This document shows, piece by piece, positions 48,713 through 57,371 of a DNA stretch of 64,000 bases (positions are counted from its first letter, which is position 1; every line of letters starts with the position of its first letter). Position numbers and translations under genes: made by a program. Source of the DNA: Pseudorhodoferax sp. Leaf274 (GTDB lineage Bacteria > Pseudomonadota > Gammaproteobacteria > Burkholderiales > Burkholderiaceae_C); assembly GCF_001422445.1 (NCBI RefSeq), contig NZ_LMNA01000030.1, positions 724,946 to 788,945 on the forward strand, in the 5' to 3' direction. The notes under the pieces were generated by a model. The model made no database searches and was not told the DNA's origin. It saw only the letters and a program-made list of their open reading frames with translations.

Positions 48713-49267
48713 TCAGAAGCTCATCGCGCCCAGCACGCCGCGCAAGGCGTGCTGGAGCACGATGGACGCCACCTGCAGCAGCACCAGCAGGATCAAGGGC
48801 GTGAGGTCCATGCCCCCCACCAGCGGCACCATGCGCCGCAGGGGCCGCAGCGGCGGTGCCACCAGCCGCGCGACCACGTCGTACAGCGGCGACTGCGCCT
48901 GCACCCAGGACAGGACGGCGTACACGATCAACAGGCCGGTGAGGCCGTAGATCACCAGGCCGATCACGCCGAACACCGCCATCACCGGCACCACCACCAG
49001 CGCCCCGCCGGTCAGCAGCCACAGCAGGAAATACTGCGCCAGCTTGAGCAGGAAGGCGCCGGCCAGGCTGGCCAGGTCCCAGCGCGCCACGGGCCGCAAG
49101 ACCTTGCGCAGCGGCAGCACCAGCCAATCGGTCAGCGCGAACACCAGGTTGCCGATGGGGTTGCCGAAGGGAATGCGCTGGTGCTGCATGTACAGCCGCA
49201 GCAGGCAGGCGCTGCCCAGCAGGCCAGCGGCCACCTCGAGCAGAAAGGCGAAGATTTGATACAGCAT
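48713..49267 (-). CDS. YggT-family membrane protein
   Basis: A 184-residue integral membrane protein with two YGGT repeats: an N-terminal helix pair (FLLEVAAGLLGSACLLRLYMQ, then NLVFALTDWLVLPLR) and a C-terminal copy (IVYAVLSWVQAQSPLYDVVARLVAPPLRPLRR). Members are linked to osmotic tolerance or to cell-division and photosystem factors, but no biochemical role is established. It is convergent with accD. Confidence 0.88.
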   Translation of the reverse strand: MLYQIFAFLLEVAAGLLGSACLLRLYMQHQRIPFGNPIGNLVFALTDWLVLPLRKVLRPVARWDLASLAGAFLLKLAQYFLLWLLTGGALVVVPVMAVFGVIGLVIYGLTGLLIVYAVLSWVQAQSPLYDVVARLVAPPLRPLRRMVPLVGGMDLTPLILLVLLQVASIVLQHALRGVLGAMSF

Positions 49268-49275
49268 GCGGCCCT

Positions 49276-49944
49276 ATGAAAAGCGCATGGGATGATAGCG
49301 GCTGCAACAATCCTGCCGGCCCCTTGATCCCCTCGCCCCTGCCCCTGTTTCCGCTGTCCTCCGTGCTGTTCCCGGGCGGCCTGCTGCCGCTGCGCATCTT
49401 CGAGGTGCGCTACCTCGACCTGATCGGGCAGTGCCAGCGCGAAGGCAAGCCCTTCGGCGTGGTGGCCCTGCACCAGGGCAGCGAGGTGCGCCGTGCCGGC
49501 GCGCCGGCAGAAGAGTTCCTTCAAGTCGGCACGCTGGCCCATCTGCGCACGGTCGAACGGCCGCAACCGGGGCTTATGCACATCGTCAGCGAAGGCGGTA
49601 CGCGCTTTCGCATCCAGTCCGCGCGCCAGCTGCCGCATGGCCTGTGGACCGCCGACGTGCAGGCGCTGCCCGACGACGCGCCCGTGCCCGTGCCCGACGA
49701 CCTGCGCCAGGTGGCCACGGCGCTCGAACAACTGCTGGACAGCTGGCGCGCGCGCGCCATCCCCGAGGACCAATGGCCGCTGCGCGCGCCCTGGCGCTGG
49801 GACGACTGCAGCTGGCTGTCCAACCGCTGGTGCGAGCTGCTGCCTCTGCCGCCCACGGTCAAGCAGCAATTGATGGAACTGGACAACCCGCTGGTGCGGC
49901 TGGAGCTGGTGGGCGATCTGCTGGCGCGGCACGACAAAGCCTGA
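49276..49944 (+). CDS. LON substrate-binding domain protein
   Basis: A 222-residue protein consisting of the N-terminal substrate-recognition (PUA-like) domain of Lon protease only: LPLFPLSSVLFPGGLLPLRIFEVRYLDL and VSEGGTRFRI are the signatures. No ATPase or protease domain is present. Its role is unproven. It is divergent from yggT by eight bases, and its stop overlaps the next start (TGATG). Confidence 0.85.
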   Translation: MKSAWDDSGCNNPAGPLIPSPLPLFPLSSVLFPGGLLPLRIFEVRYLDLIGQCQREGKPFGVVALHQGSEVRRAGAPAEEFLQVGTLAHLRTVERPQPGLMHIVSEGGTRFRIQSARQLPHGLWTADVQALPDDAPVPVPDDLRQVATALEQLLDSWRARAIPEDQWPLRAPWRWDDCSWLSNRWCELLPLPPTVKQQLMELDNPLVRLELVGDLLARHDKA

Positions 49945-51905
49945 TGCCGGCGGCGCGCGCTTCTTCCGCCGTGCTTGGCTGGCCCCGCGCCGTCAAGCGC
50001 GCCGTGGTCGTGGCCACGGACGTGCTGCTCTCGCTGGCGGCGACCTGGCTGGCCTTCACGCTGCGCCTGGACACGCTGCACTGGCCCGAGCAGGACCAGT
50101 GGGCCGTGTACACGGTGGCGCCGCTGCTGTCGGTGCCCGTGTTCGTGCGCTTCGGGCTGTACCGCGCCATCTTCCGCTACACGGGCGTGGCCACGCTGCT
50201 CGCCACCGCCAAGGCCATCGCGCTGTACGCGCTCATGCTGCTGGCCGCGCTGGCCGTGATGCAAAACGCCGGCCTGTCGGTCGTGCCGCGCAGCCTGGGC
50301 ATCCTGCAGCCGTTGATCTTCCTGCTGCTGGTGCTGGCCAGCCGCACGCTCGCGCGCGCATGGCTGGATGGGCAGGCGCGGCGCGGCCTGCGCGCGCCCC
50401 GGCGGCTCATGGTCTACGGTGCCGGCCAGGCCGGCGCGGAGGCCGCTGCCGCGCTGCTGAACGGCCAGCAGCCGTACCGGCTGCTCGGCTTCATCGACGA
50501 CGATGCAGCCAAGGTCGGCCGCAGCATCCACGGCGTGCGCGTGTTCGCGCCGCGCGAATTGCCCACGCTGGTGGCGCGCCTGCACGTGCAGGACATTCTG
50601 CTGGCCATTCCGAGCGCGGCCCGCGAACGGCGCAACCAGATCCTCAACAGCCTGCAGCCCTTACCCGTGCATGTGCGCACGCTGCCCAGCCTGGCCGACC
50701 TGGCCAGCGGCCGCGTGAGCGTTCAGGACATCCACGAACTCGACATCGAAGACCTGCTGGGCCGCGAACCCGTGCCGCCGCGGCCCGAACTGCTCGCGCG
50801 CAACCTGGCCGGCCGCACGGTGCTGATCACCGGGGCAGGCGGCAGCATCGGCGGCGAGCTGTGCAGGCAGATCCTGCGCGAACGGCCTGCACGCCTGGTG
50901 CTGCTGGACCACAGCGAGTTCGCGCTGTACAGCATCCACGAGGAACTGCAGGGGCTGGCAGCGCGGTTGGGCAGCAGCGTGGAACTGGTGCCTGTGCTCG
51001 GCAGCGTGGTGCACTACGCCCGGCTGGCGGCGCTGTTCCAGCGCTGGCAGCCCACCACGGTCTACCACGCCGCGGCCTATAAGCATGTGCCGCTGGTCGA
51101 AGTCAATGCCGCCGAAGGCGTCATGAACAACGTGCTGGGCACCTTGAACCTCGCACGCGCGGCCATCGCCGGTGGCGCGGAGCACTTCGTGCTGATCTCC
51201 ACCGACAAGGCGGTGCGGCCCACGAACGTGATGGGCGCCAGCAAGCGGGTGGCCGAGTTGATACTGCAGGCCCTGGCGGCTGAAACGCAGGTCGACTTCG
51301 AAGCGCTTGCCGATGCCGGCGCCGAGACGCGTACCAACCACACCCGGTTCTCGATGGTGCGCTTTGGCAACGTGCTGGGCTCCAGTGGCAGCGTGGTGCC
51401 GCTGTTCCGACGCCAGTTGGCCGCCGGCGGGCCGCTGACCGTCACGCATGCGGAGGTCACGCGCTATTTCATGACCATCGCCGAAGCGGCGCAGCTGGTG
51501 CTGCAGGCCGGCGCGATGGCGCAAGGCGGCGACGTGTTCGTGCTCGACATGGGACAGCCTGTGAAGATCTTGGACTTGGCGATGCGCATGATCGACCTCT
51601 CGGGATTGCGGGTGCGCGATGCGGGGCATCCGGAAGGAGACATCGCCGTAACGGTCACCGGCCTGCGGCCAGGCGAGAAGCTGTACGAAGAATTGCTGAT
51701 TGGCAACGACCCAGAGCCCACTGAGCATCCGCGCATTCTGCGAGCGCAAGAGGAACATTTGACTTGGGCTGCATTGGCCCCCCCCCTGCGAGAGTTGACC
51801 ACTGCGGCGCGCCACGGAGAAAGCGGCCGCATGCTCAACTTGCTGCAGCAGCTGGTCCCTGGCTTTAAAACCGATGGCGTCCTCTGTGCTTCGGCGATGC
51901 CCTGA
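49944..51905 (+). CDS. membrane nucleotide-sugar 4,6-dehydratase (PglF/WbpM/CapD family)
   Basis: A 653-residue protein with four N-terminal transmembrane helices, a CoA-binding-like Rossmann region (LMVYGAGQAGAEAA) and a C-terminal SDR domain (VLITGAGGSIGGELCRQ, YHAAAYKHVPLVE, STDKAVRPTNVMGASKR). The family converts UDP-GlcNAc to UDP-4-keto-6-deoxy-HexNAc, the first step to QuiNAc, FucNAc or bacillosamine. It begins the surface-polysaccharide cluster. Base composition shifts to lower GC in about the last 350 bp, and a run of nine C lies at 51778-51786 inside the frame. Confidence 0.9.
   Translation: MPAARASSAVLGWPRAVKRAVVVATDVLLSLAATWLAFTLRLDTLHWPEQDQWAVYTVAPLLSVPVFVRFGLYRAIFRYTGVATLLATAKAIALYALMLLAALAVMQNAGLSVVPRSLGILQPLIFLLLVLASRTLARAWLDGQARRGLRAPRRLMVYGAGQAGAEAAAALLNGQQPYRLLGFIDDDAAKVGRSIHGVRVFAPRELPTLVARLHVQDILLAIPSAARERRNQILNSLQPLPVHVRTLPSLADLASGRVSVQDIHELDIEDLLGREPVPPRPELLARNLAGRTVLITGAGGSIGGELCRQILRERPARLVLLDHSEFALYSIHEELQGLAARLGSSVELVPVLGSVVHYARLAALFQRWQPTTVYHAAAYKHVPLVEVNAAEGVMNNVLGTLNLARAAIAGGAEHFVLISTDKAVRPTNVMGASKRVAELILQALAAETQVDFEALADAGAETRTNHTRFSMVRFGNVLGSSGSVVPLFRRQLAAGGPLTVTHAEVTRYFMTIAEAAQLVLQAGAMAQGGDVFVLDMGQPVKILDLAMRMIDLSGLRVRDAGHPEGDIAVTVTGLRPGEKLYEELLIGNDPEPTEHPRILRAQEEHLTWAALAPPLRELTTAARHGESGRMLNLLQQLVPGFKTDGVLCASAMP
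51778..51786. repeat. C9 homopolymer tract in the dehydratase gene
   Basis: Nine consecutive C within the codons for Ala-Pro-Pro-Leu, near the 3' end. Slippage would change only about the last 40 residues of the dehydratase. It is one of two long poly-C tracts in this polysaccharide cluster. Confidence 0.8.
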
Positions 51906-52030
51906 GGTCGAAGGGATGCAGCGCATCAGCCAGTGGTACACCCCACATGCGCCAAGGCAGGCCGCCATCGCCGCCGGAAAATGCATTGTGCTTCCAAGCA
52001 TGTCGATGGCCAGGCGGCGCTGAGCAGGCC

Positions 52031-53317
52031 ATGGGACTGAAAGCCAACATTCTTGCCAACTACCTGGGAATGGCGACGGTGGCGGTCGCTCCGCTGCTAG
52101 CCCTCCCCTGGTATTGGACTGCCTTGGGCCCACAGCAGTTCGGCTTGGTTGGTTTCATCACCATGCTGCAGGGCTTGATGGGCATTGTGGATGCTGGTAC
52201 CAGCCAGGCGCTGGTGCGTGAATTCTCCGGACGTTTCCATGTGCACGGCGGTCAGCGCGACACCGCCCTGATGCTTTTGGGCTTCGAGCGCCTGTACTGG
52301 TTGTTTGGCGCAACCATGGCCTTGGTCGTCGTGCTTCTGAGCAAGCCCATTGCCAGCCACTGGCTTGTTCTGGAAGATCTCCCACTGTCCACGGGCATCC
52401 ATGCCATTTGCGGCGCAGGCGCATTGTTTGCCGCCCAGTTTCCAGGCTCTGTCTATCGCAGTCTGCTGGTGGGCGCCCAGGCTCAGATCCAGCTGAATGG
52501 GGTCATGCTGACCGGTGCTTTACTGCGCCATGGCGGTGGTGTGCTTGCTGTGCACATTTGGCCAAGCATTCCCGCTTATCTCACCTGGCACGTCGGCATC
52601 GGGCTTTTGGAGACTCTGGCACGCAGGCAACTGGCGTGGCGCACCACAGGAATCGACAGAAGCACCCTGCAATGGGAGTTCGTGCGCCTGCGCCCTCTCT
52701 GGAAGACGGTTGCCAGCTTGACCGGAGCCGCCTGGTTGGGAGCATTGACCGTACAGATGGACAAGGTCATCCTGAGCAAGATGGTCAGCGTGCAACAGTT
52801 CGGCTACTACACCATCGCCGCAAGCCTTGCCATCGGCGCTTTGCAGTTGGTCTATCCGCTGATCCAGGCTGTCATGCCCCAAGCCATTCAATTGCGGGAC
52901 GATCCCAAGGGCTTGCGCAAATTCAGCATCAGGTTGCTTGGGCTGTTCGCACTGTGCGTCACGATGGGTGCACTGCTGTTCGCCACTCTCGGGGAGCGGT
53001 TGCTAACCTTCTGGGTCCGGGATGCTGCGGCCGTCGCCGTGATTTATCCGGTGCTGTCGGTTCTGCTCGTGGGCACGGCCTTAAATGCCCTTTACAACGT
53101 GGGCTATATCTATTGGCTGGTTGTTGAAAAGGTGGATCGCATGCTCAAGGTCAATTTGGCTGCGCTGTTGCTGTCGATTGCGCTCATCCCGCCGCTCGTC
53201 CTGCGCTTTGGCATCGTAGGGGCCGCCTTTGGCTGGTTGACGCTCAACGTGATCGGCTTCATCGTCAGCCTGGAATGGCTGAGGCATGGACGCAGCGGAC
53301 ACCAGCCCCCACCTTGA
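52031..53317 (+). CDS. polysaccharide flippase (Wzx-like, MATE/MOP superfamily)
   Basis: A 428-residue, 12-helix membrane protein starting MGLKANILANYLGMATVAVAPL. It carries the FGLVGFITMLQGLMGIVDAGTSQALVREFS region typical of O-antigen/teichoic flippases and ends GAAFGWLTLNVIGF. The frame extends further left, but the ATG at 52031 is the natural start. It flips lipid-linked sugars to the periplasmic face. GC is visibly lower than in the flanking housekeeping genes, as usual for O-antigen DNA. About 214 bp after it hold no recognisable gene. Confidence 0.85.
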   Translation: MGLKANILANYLGMATVAVAPLLALPWYWTALGPQQFGLVGFITMLQGLMGIVDAGTSQALVREFSGRFHVHGGQRDTALMLLGFERLYWLFGATMALVVVLLSKPIASHWLVLEDLPLSTGIHAICGAGALFAAQFPGSVYRSLLVGAQAQIQLNGVMLTGALLRHGGGVLAVHIWPSIPAYLTWHVGIGLLETLARRQLAWRTTGIDRSTLQWEFVRLRPLWKTVASLTGAAWLGALTVQMDKVILSKMVSVQQFGYYTIAASLAIGALQLVYPLIQAVMPQAIQLRDDPKGLRKFSIRLLGLFALCVTMGALLFATLGERLLTFWVRDAAAVAVIYPVLSVLLVGTALNALYNVGYIYWLVVEKVDRMLKVNLAALLLSIALIPPLVLRFGIVGAAFGWLTLNVIGFIVSLEWLRHGRSGHQPPP

Positions 53318-53531
53318 CCCCATACGCCAAAGCAAACAATGACAGCCGTCAAACATTTCGCCTTTGGCGCAGCCTGAAAAATCGCGCGAGAAGGCCAAGA
53401 TCTCCGCAAATCCAATTCCACGACTTCATATCCGACGCCATACCGATGCGTAAGTCCACCCTAAGACGGCTTTTGCTCACATACAAGGAGCAGTGGGATG
53501 ACCCGTTCATCCGGGCATCGTGGGCGAGAAC

Positions 53532-54431
53532 ATGAACCCAATCCACAGATCGACCCCCGTGATCATCTGCCATATCTTGGGAGGCCTTGGCAATCAGATG
53601 TTCCAGTTCGCCGCAGGCCGGGCTCTGGCGCTGGACCGGGAAGCCCAACTCCAATTGGACACTTCGGGCTTTAAAGGCTACCGGTTGCACGAAGGCTTCC
53701 AATTGGAACAAGCCTTTGCCGGCTCGTTCCATCTCGCAAATGAATTGGACATTCAAGCCGTCCTGGGTTGGCAAAGAACGCGGTGGGCACAGAACATCGT
53801 CGCCCGCCCGGCCATGGCGCCGATGCGGAAAGACAGCCTTGTGATCGAGCCCCATTTTCAGTATTGGCAAGGCATTCACAACACACCGGCGCGCTGCTAC
53901 CTGAAGGGCTATTGGCAATCCGAAAAGTACTTTAAAAAGCATGTGAAGACACTTCGCTCAGATTTTGGCTTCCGATTGCCGCTATCGGGGAGGAATGCCG
54001 TTCTTGCCACCAGGATCCGTCAATGCAACGCAGTGAGCGTGCATGTTCGGCGCGGTGACTACGTGCAGAACCACGTCACAGCGGCCACCCATGGGTTGTG
54101 CCCGCCAGACTATTACCAGGCTGCTGCGCACCATGTCGCCAGCCGTGTGGACAACCCTGTCTTTTTCATCTTTTCAGACGACATGTCATGGGCAAGACAA
54201 CATCTGCCCCTGCCTGCTCCCGTGGAATACGTCGACCACAACCAACATGCCTACGACGACATGCATTTGATGAGCCTGTGCAAGCACCACGTGATCGCCA
54301 ACAGTTCATTCAGTTGGTGGGGGGCATGGCTCAATGCCAACCTGCATAAGATCGTCGTGGCCCCGAGACAATGGTTTGCGGTGGCACGGAATACGCAAGA
54401 CCTGTTGCCCGCGGACTGGGTCGCCTTATGA
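53532..54431 (+). CDS. GT11-family (alpha-1,2-fucosyltransferase-like) glycosyltransferase
   Basis: A 299-residue GT11 enzyme. ILGGLGNQMFQFAAGRALAL at the N-terminus, the GDP-fucose contact motif VHVRRGDYV and the C-terminal NSSFSWWGAWLN are characteristic. A GTG at 53520 is in frame, but the ATG at 53532 fits better. It probably adds a fucose or related deoxyhexose to the surface polysaccharide. No GDP-fucose synthesis genes are in the window. GC is reduced in this gene. Confidence 0.88.
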   Translation: MNPIHRSTPVIICHILGGLGNQMFQFAAGRALALDREAQLQLDTSGFKGYRLHEGFQLEQAFAGSFHLANELDIQAVLGWQRTRWAQNIVARPAMAPMRKDSLVIEPHFQYWQGIHNTPARCYLKGYWQSEKYFKKHVKTLRSDFGFRLPLSGRNAVLATRIRQCNAVSVHVRRGDYVQNHVTAATHGLCPPDYYQAAAHHVASRVDNPVFFIFSDDMSWARQHLPLPAPVEYVDHNQHAYDDMHLMSLCKHHVIANSSFSWWGAWLNANLHKIVVAPRQWFAVARNTQDLLPADWVAL

Positions 54432-55333
54432 CGGCTGCAGCGCCGCGTTCGTCGCCCACGGTGACAGTCGGAATGCCCGTTCACAACGCCGGCCGCCATC
54501 TGCGTGCGGCAGTGGCCTCCATCGTGCAGCAGACTTTCACCGACTGGGAATTGCTGCTCATGGACGATGGTTCCGACGATGGCGCTCTGGACAGCGTGGA
54601 AAACTTGGCCGATCCGCGCATACGCATCCTGCGCGATGGAAAGAAGCGGGGCATTGCAGTCCGGTTGAACCAGGCCTTGGACCTAGCATGCGGACAGTAT
54701 TTCGCCCGGATGGACGCCGACGATGTCTCGTTTCCCGACCGGTTTGCCAAGCAGGTGGAGGTGCTGCAGGCCGATGGTGCCCTGGATCTGGTGGCCACGC
54801 GCGCGATCGTCATCGACGAGGAACATCGGATCACCGGCACTTGTCAGTCCGCCATTTCCCATGAAGCGATCTGCGCCCGCCCGTGGCTCGGATTCCCTCT
54901 CCCGCACCCGACCTGGATGGGAAGGACGGCATGGTTCCGCGCCCACCGGTACGCCACGCCTGCGCCCTATCTGTGCGAAGACCAGGAGCTGCTGCTTCGG
55001 ACCCATGCTCACAGCAAGTTCGGGACGGTTGACGAGCTTCTGTTCGCTTACCGCATCCAAACCACGAAAGACCGGCGGATTCTTCCAAAGATCCGCCGGG
55101 CAACAGCCCAATACCAGCTGCGCTACTTCCTGGGTCGCGAGCAGTGGTATTGCGCGGCCTTGGCACTGTTGGCTTGGCCGGCGAACAACGCCAACGACTG
55201 GCGAAAGACAATGTCCCGGCGGTCGCCGTTCGTCAACACGTATGATGTTGCTCCCCGCGTGCGGCAACAGTGGGCCGACATTCTCGACGCCGTGACCGGC
55301 TCAGCGCCGCCCAGGTCCGTATCTGACGGATGA
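54428..55333 (+). CDS. family 2 glycosyltransferase
   Basis: A 301-residue GT-A fold enzyme: VTVGMPVHNAGRHLRAAVASIVQQ, ELLLMDDGSDDG and the metal-binding ARMDADD. The C-terminal region (FGTVDELLFAYRIQ) suits a rhamnosyl- or hexosyl-transferase-like protein, but donor and acceptor are unknown. Both gene ends overlap neighbours by ATGA. Confidence 0.88.
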   Translation: MTAAAPRSSPTVTVGMPVHNAGRHLRAAVASIVQQTFTDWELLLMDDGSDDGALDSVENLADPRIRILRDGKKRGIAVRLNQALDLACGQYFARMDADDVSFPDRFAKQVEVLQADGALDLVATRAIVIDEEHRITGTCQSAISHEAICARPWLGFPLPHPTWMGRTAWFRAHRYATPAPYLCEDQELLLRTHAHSKFGTVDELLFAYRIQTTKDRRILPKIRRATAQYQLRYFLGREQWYCAALALLAWPANNANDWRKTMSRRSPFVNTYDVAPRVRQQWADILDAVTGSAPPRSVSDG

Positions 55334-56148
55334 CGAAATGCGCCACCGCCAAGGGTACCGCTCCTGTCTCGGTCGTGGTCCCGATCTACAACGCCGAGGC
55401 CACGTTGGCTCGGGCGCTTGCATCCGTCTATAGCCAGACCCTGCTGCCGAGCGAAGTGCTGTGCATCGACGACGGGTCCCGCGATCGCTCCGAGCATGTC
55501 GCCGCTGCATTCGAGCATGTGGGTGGGCCGCCCCTGCGCTGGTTGCGCATGGCGTCCAATCGGGGCCCTGCGGCCGCTCGCAACCACGGCATCGATGCGG
55601 CGTCGCAAGCCTACATTGCGTTTCTGGATGCGGACGATGCATGGCATCCGCAGAAGCTGCAACTGCAACTGCATGCCATGCAGGCGCAGCAGTTGGATCT
55701 GCTGGGCAGCCATCTTTGCGTCAGCCGGACCGCCACTTGGTCCCCCCCCCCGCTGCCGGCCGAACTGCCGATCCGCACCGTGGGACTGTGGCGCGCCATG
55801 TTGTCCAACCCCTATCACACGTCGGCGGTCGTCATGCGTCGCGATCCCGCCTTCCGCTTTCCGGAAACCGGGGCGCTCGGTGAAGATTTCGCGCTCTGGC
55901 TGCACTGCATCGCAGCCGGCTGGCGCAGTGCCCACCACCCCGCAACGCTTTCAGCCATGTTCAAGGAGTCGTTCGGCGATGCGGGATTGAGCCGGCATCT
56001 GATGCGCATGCAACGCGGGGAGTTGGCCGCACTGATCGACATCGGCAAACATGGCCATCCACTGGCCGCCGCCTTGACCATCCCATGGTCATGCGGCAAG
56101 TTCGTCCGGCGGCTGCTGCTCACCTGGCTGAGAAAGAGGCCCTTATAG
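55330..56148 (+). CDS. family 2 glycosyltransferase containing a poly-C tract
   Basis: A 272-residue GT-A enzyme with VSVVVPIYNAEATLARALASVYSQ, CIDDGSRD, RGPAAARNHGID and the metal motif FLDADDAWH. A C10 run at 55742-55751 encodes Ser-Pro-Pro-Pro near residue 139; loss or gain of one C would truncate the enzyme in mid-domain. It is the last rightward gene before a convergent GT4 gene. Confidence 0.87.
   Translation: MTKCATAKGTAPVSVVVPIYNAEATLARALASVYSQTLLPSEVLCIDDGSRDRSEHVAAAFEHVGGPPLRWLRMASNRGPAAARNHGIDAASQAYIAFLDADDAWHPQKLQLQLHAMQAQQLDLLGSHLCVSRTATWSPPPLPAELPIRTVGLWRAMLSNPYHTSAVVMRRDPAFRFPETGALGEDFALWLHCIAAGWRSAHHPATLSAMFKESFGDAGLSRHLMRMQRGELAALIDIGKHGHPLAAALTIPWSCGKFVRRLLLTWLRKRPL
55742..55751. 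repeat. C10 homopolymer tract in a glycosyltransferase gene
   Basis: Ten consecutive C in the middle of the GT2 frame. In surface-sugar genes such tracts are classic sites of slipped-strand mispairing and phase variation. In the present sequence the gene is in frame. Confidence 0.85.
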
Positions 56149-56161
56149 CGCCACAGAGGCG

Positions 56162-57298
56162 TCAAATTTCCGTCGCAGGAGCCAAGCGCTCGTACTCGGC
56201 CAAGGTCTTACGCGCAATGATCCGTCCGTCGAACTCTCTCAGCGCCCGCTTGCGCCCCTCGGCCCCCATGCGCAAGCGCTCGGCCTCGTCGTCGACAAGG
56301 CGCTGCAGTGCCCCAACCAGCGCTGACACGTCGCGCGTCGGGACAAGCAGCCCGGTAACGTCAGCTTCGACCGCCTGCCTGCAGCCAGTTGCATCAGTAG
56401 TGACGATGGGCAAGCCGCAGGCCATGGCCTCCAACAGGAACTTGGGCAAACCCTCCCTGTAGTAGGACGGCAGGCACGCGATGTGGCATTGCTGCAGCAC
56501 GGCGGCCATGTCGTCGCGGTGGCCGAGCCACTCGACAACACCTTCGGCATGCCAGCGCTCCAGCTGCTCGCGGGGCACGCACGAGGGGTTCTCCGGATCG
56601 GGTGCGCCTGCCAGCACGCAGCGCACCCGCACACCGCGTGCGGCCAGCATCCGCGCAGCCTCGACAAACTCGAAAACCCCTTTCTCACGCAGCATGCGCG
56701 ACCCCATGACCACCCGCAGCGGCCCAGCGGGTGGTGGCCCAGGACGGAACAGGTCGGTATCGACGCCCGCCCCCGGAATCAACACGCTATCGGACGCACG
56801 CACGCTGCGGCCGCGCACGCACAATGTCAGGTCTTCCTCGTTCTCGAACACGACCTTGCTGCCAGCCGGGTTCATCAGCCAGCGCAGCAGCGTGCCGACG
56901 AGCGCGCGCAGAACGCGTCCTTTGGCGCCGCCCACCGTGAACGCATAGCCCATGCCCACGGGCGCGTTCAACACAGCGCGGATGCCCAGACATTGGGCGA
57001 TGAGGCTCCCGTAGACAATGGGCTTGAGCGCCACCTGGTGCACCAGGTTCGGCCGCTCGGCCCGATACGCGCGCCAGACCTGGCGCAGCACGCCGAACTC
57101 GCGCAGCACGTTGACGCCGCTGCGGTCCATCTGCAGCGCGATCAGCCGAAAGCCCGCGGCCCGCAGTTCCGGCCCGTGGCGCCCCACGCGTGTCAGCACA
57201 ACGACCTCATAGCCTGCGTCGCGCGCGGCCGCCGCGCGGTCGAAAAAGTGGGAACGGAAGAACCAGTCTTCCGAGATGAAAAAAAGCAGCTTTGCCAT
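56162..57298 (-). CDS. family 4 glycosyltransferase (PglA-like)
   Basis: A 378-residue GT-B enzyme starting MAKLLFFISEDWFFRSHF. The C-terminal nucleotide-sugar site is visible in SYYREGLPKFLLEAMACGLPIVTTD, with GSRMLREKGVFEFVEAARML before it. Homologues such as PglA add the second sugar onto an undecaprenyl-linked HexNAc. A longer in-frame start to 57433 would overlap the divergent epimerase gene and is unlikely. Confidence 0.88.
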   Translation of the reverse strand: MAKLLFFISEDWFFRSHFFDRAAAARDAGYEVVVLTRVGRHGPELRAAGFRLIALQMDRSGVNVLREFGVLRQVWRAYRAERPNLVHQVALKPIVYGSLIAQCLGIRAVLNAPVGMGYAFTVGGAKGRVLRALVGTLLRWLMNPAGSKVVFENEEDLTLCVRGRSVRASDSVLIPGAGVDTDLFRPGPPPAGPLRVVMGSRMLREKGVFEFVEAARMLAARGVRVRCVLAGAPDPENPSCVPREQLERWHAEGVVEWLGHRDDMAAVLQQCHIACLPSYYREGLPKFLLEAMACGLPIVTTDATGCRQAVEADVTGLLVPTRDVSALVGALQRLVDDEAERLRMGAEGRKRALREFDGRIIARKTLAEYERLAPATEI

Positions 57299-57371
57299 CG
57301 AGCCAGTGGGTTCGGTCGAGCGCGTCCCGCAGCGGACGGCCAAGCGCGCATGTGTACCATACGCAGCCCCC

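Noticed and set aside
53318-53531. Possible small gene between the flippase and the GT11 gene
   Set aside because: Only short frames without a ribosome site or recognisable motif; the stretch is best read as non-coding, lower-GC spacer.
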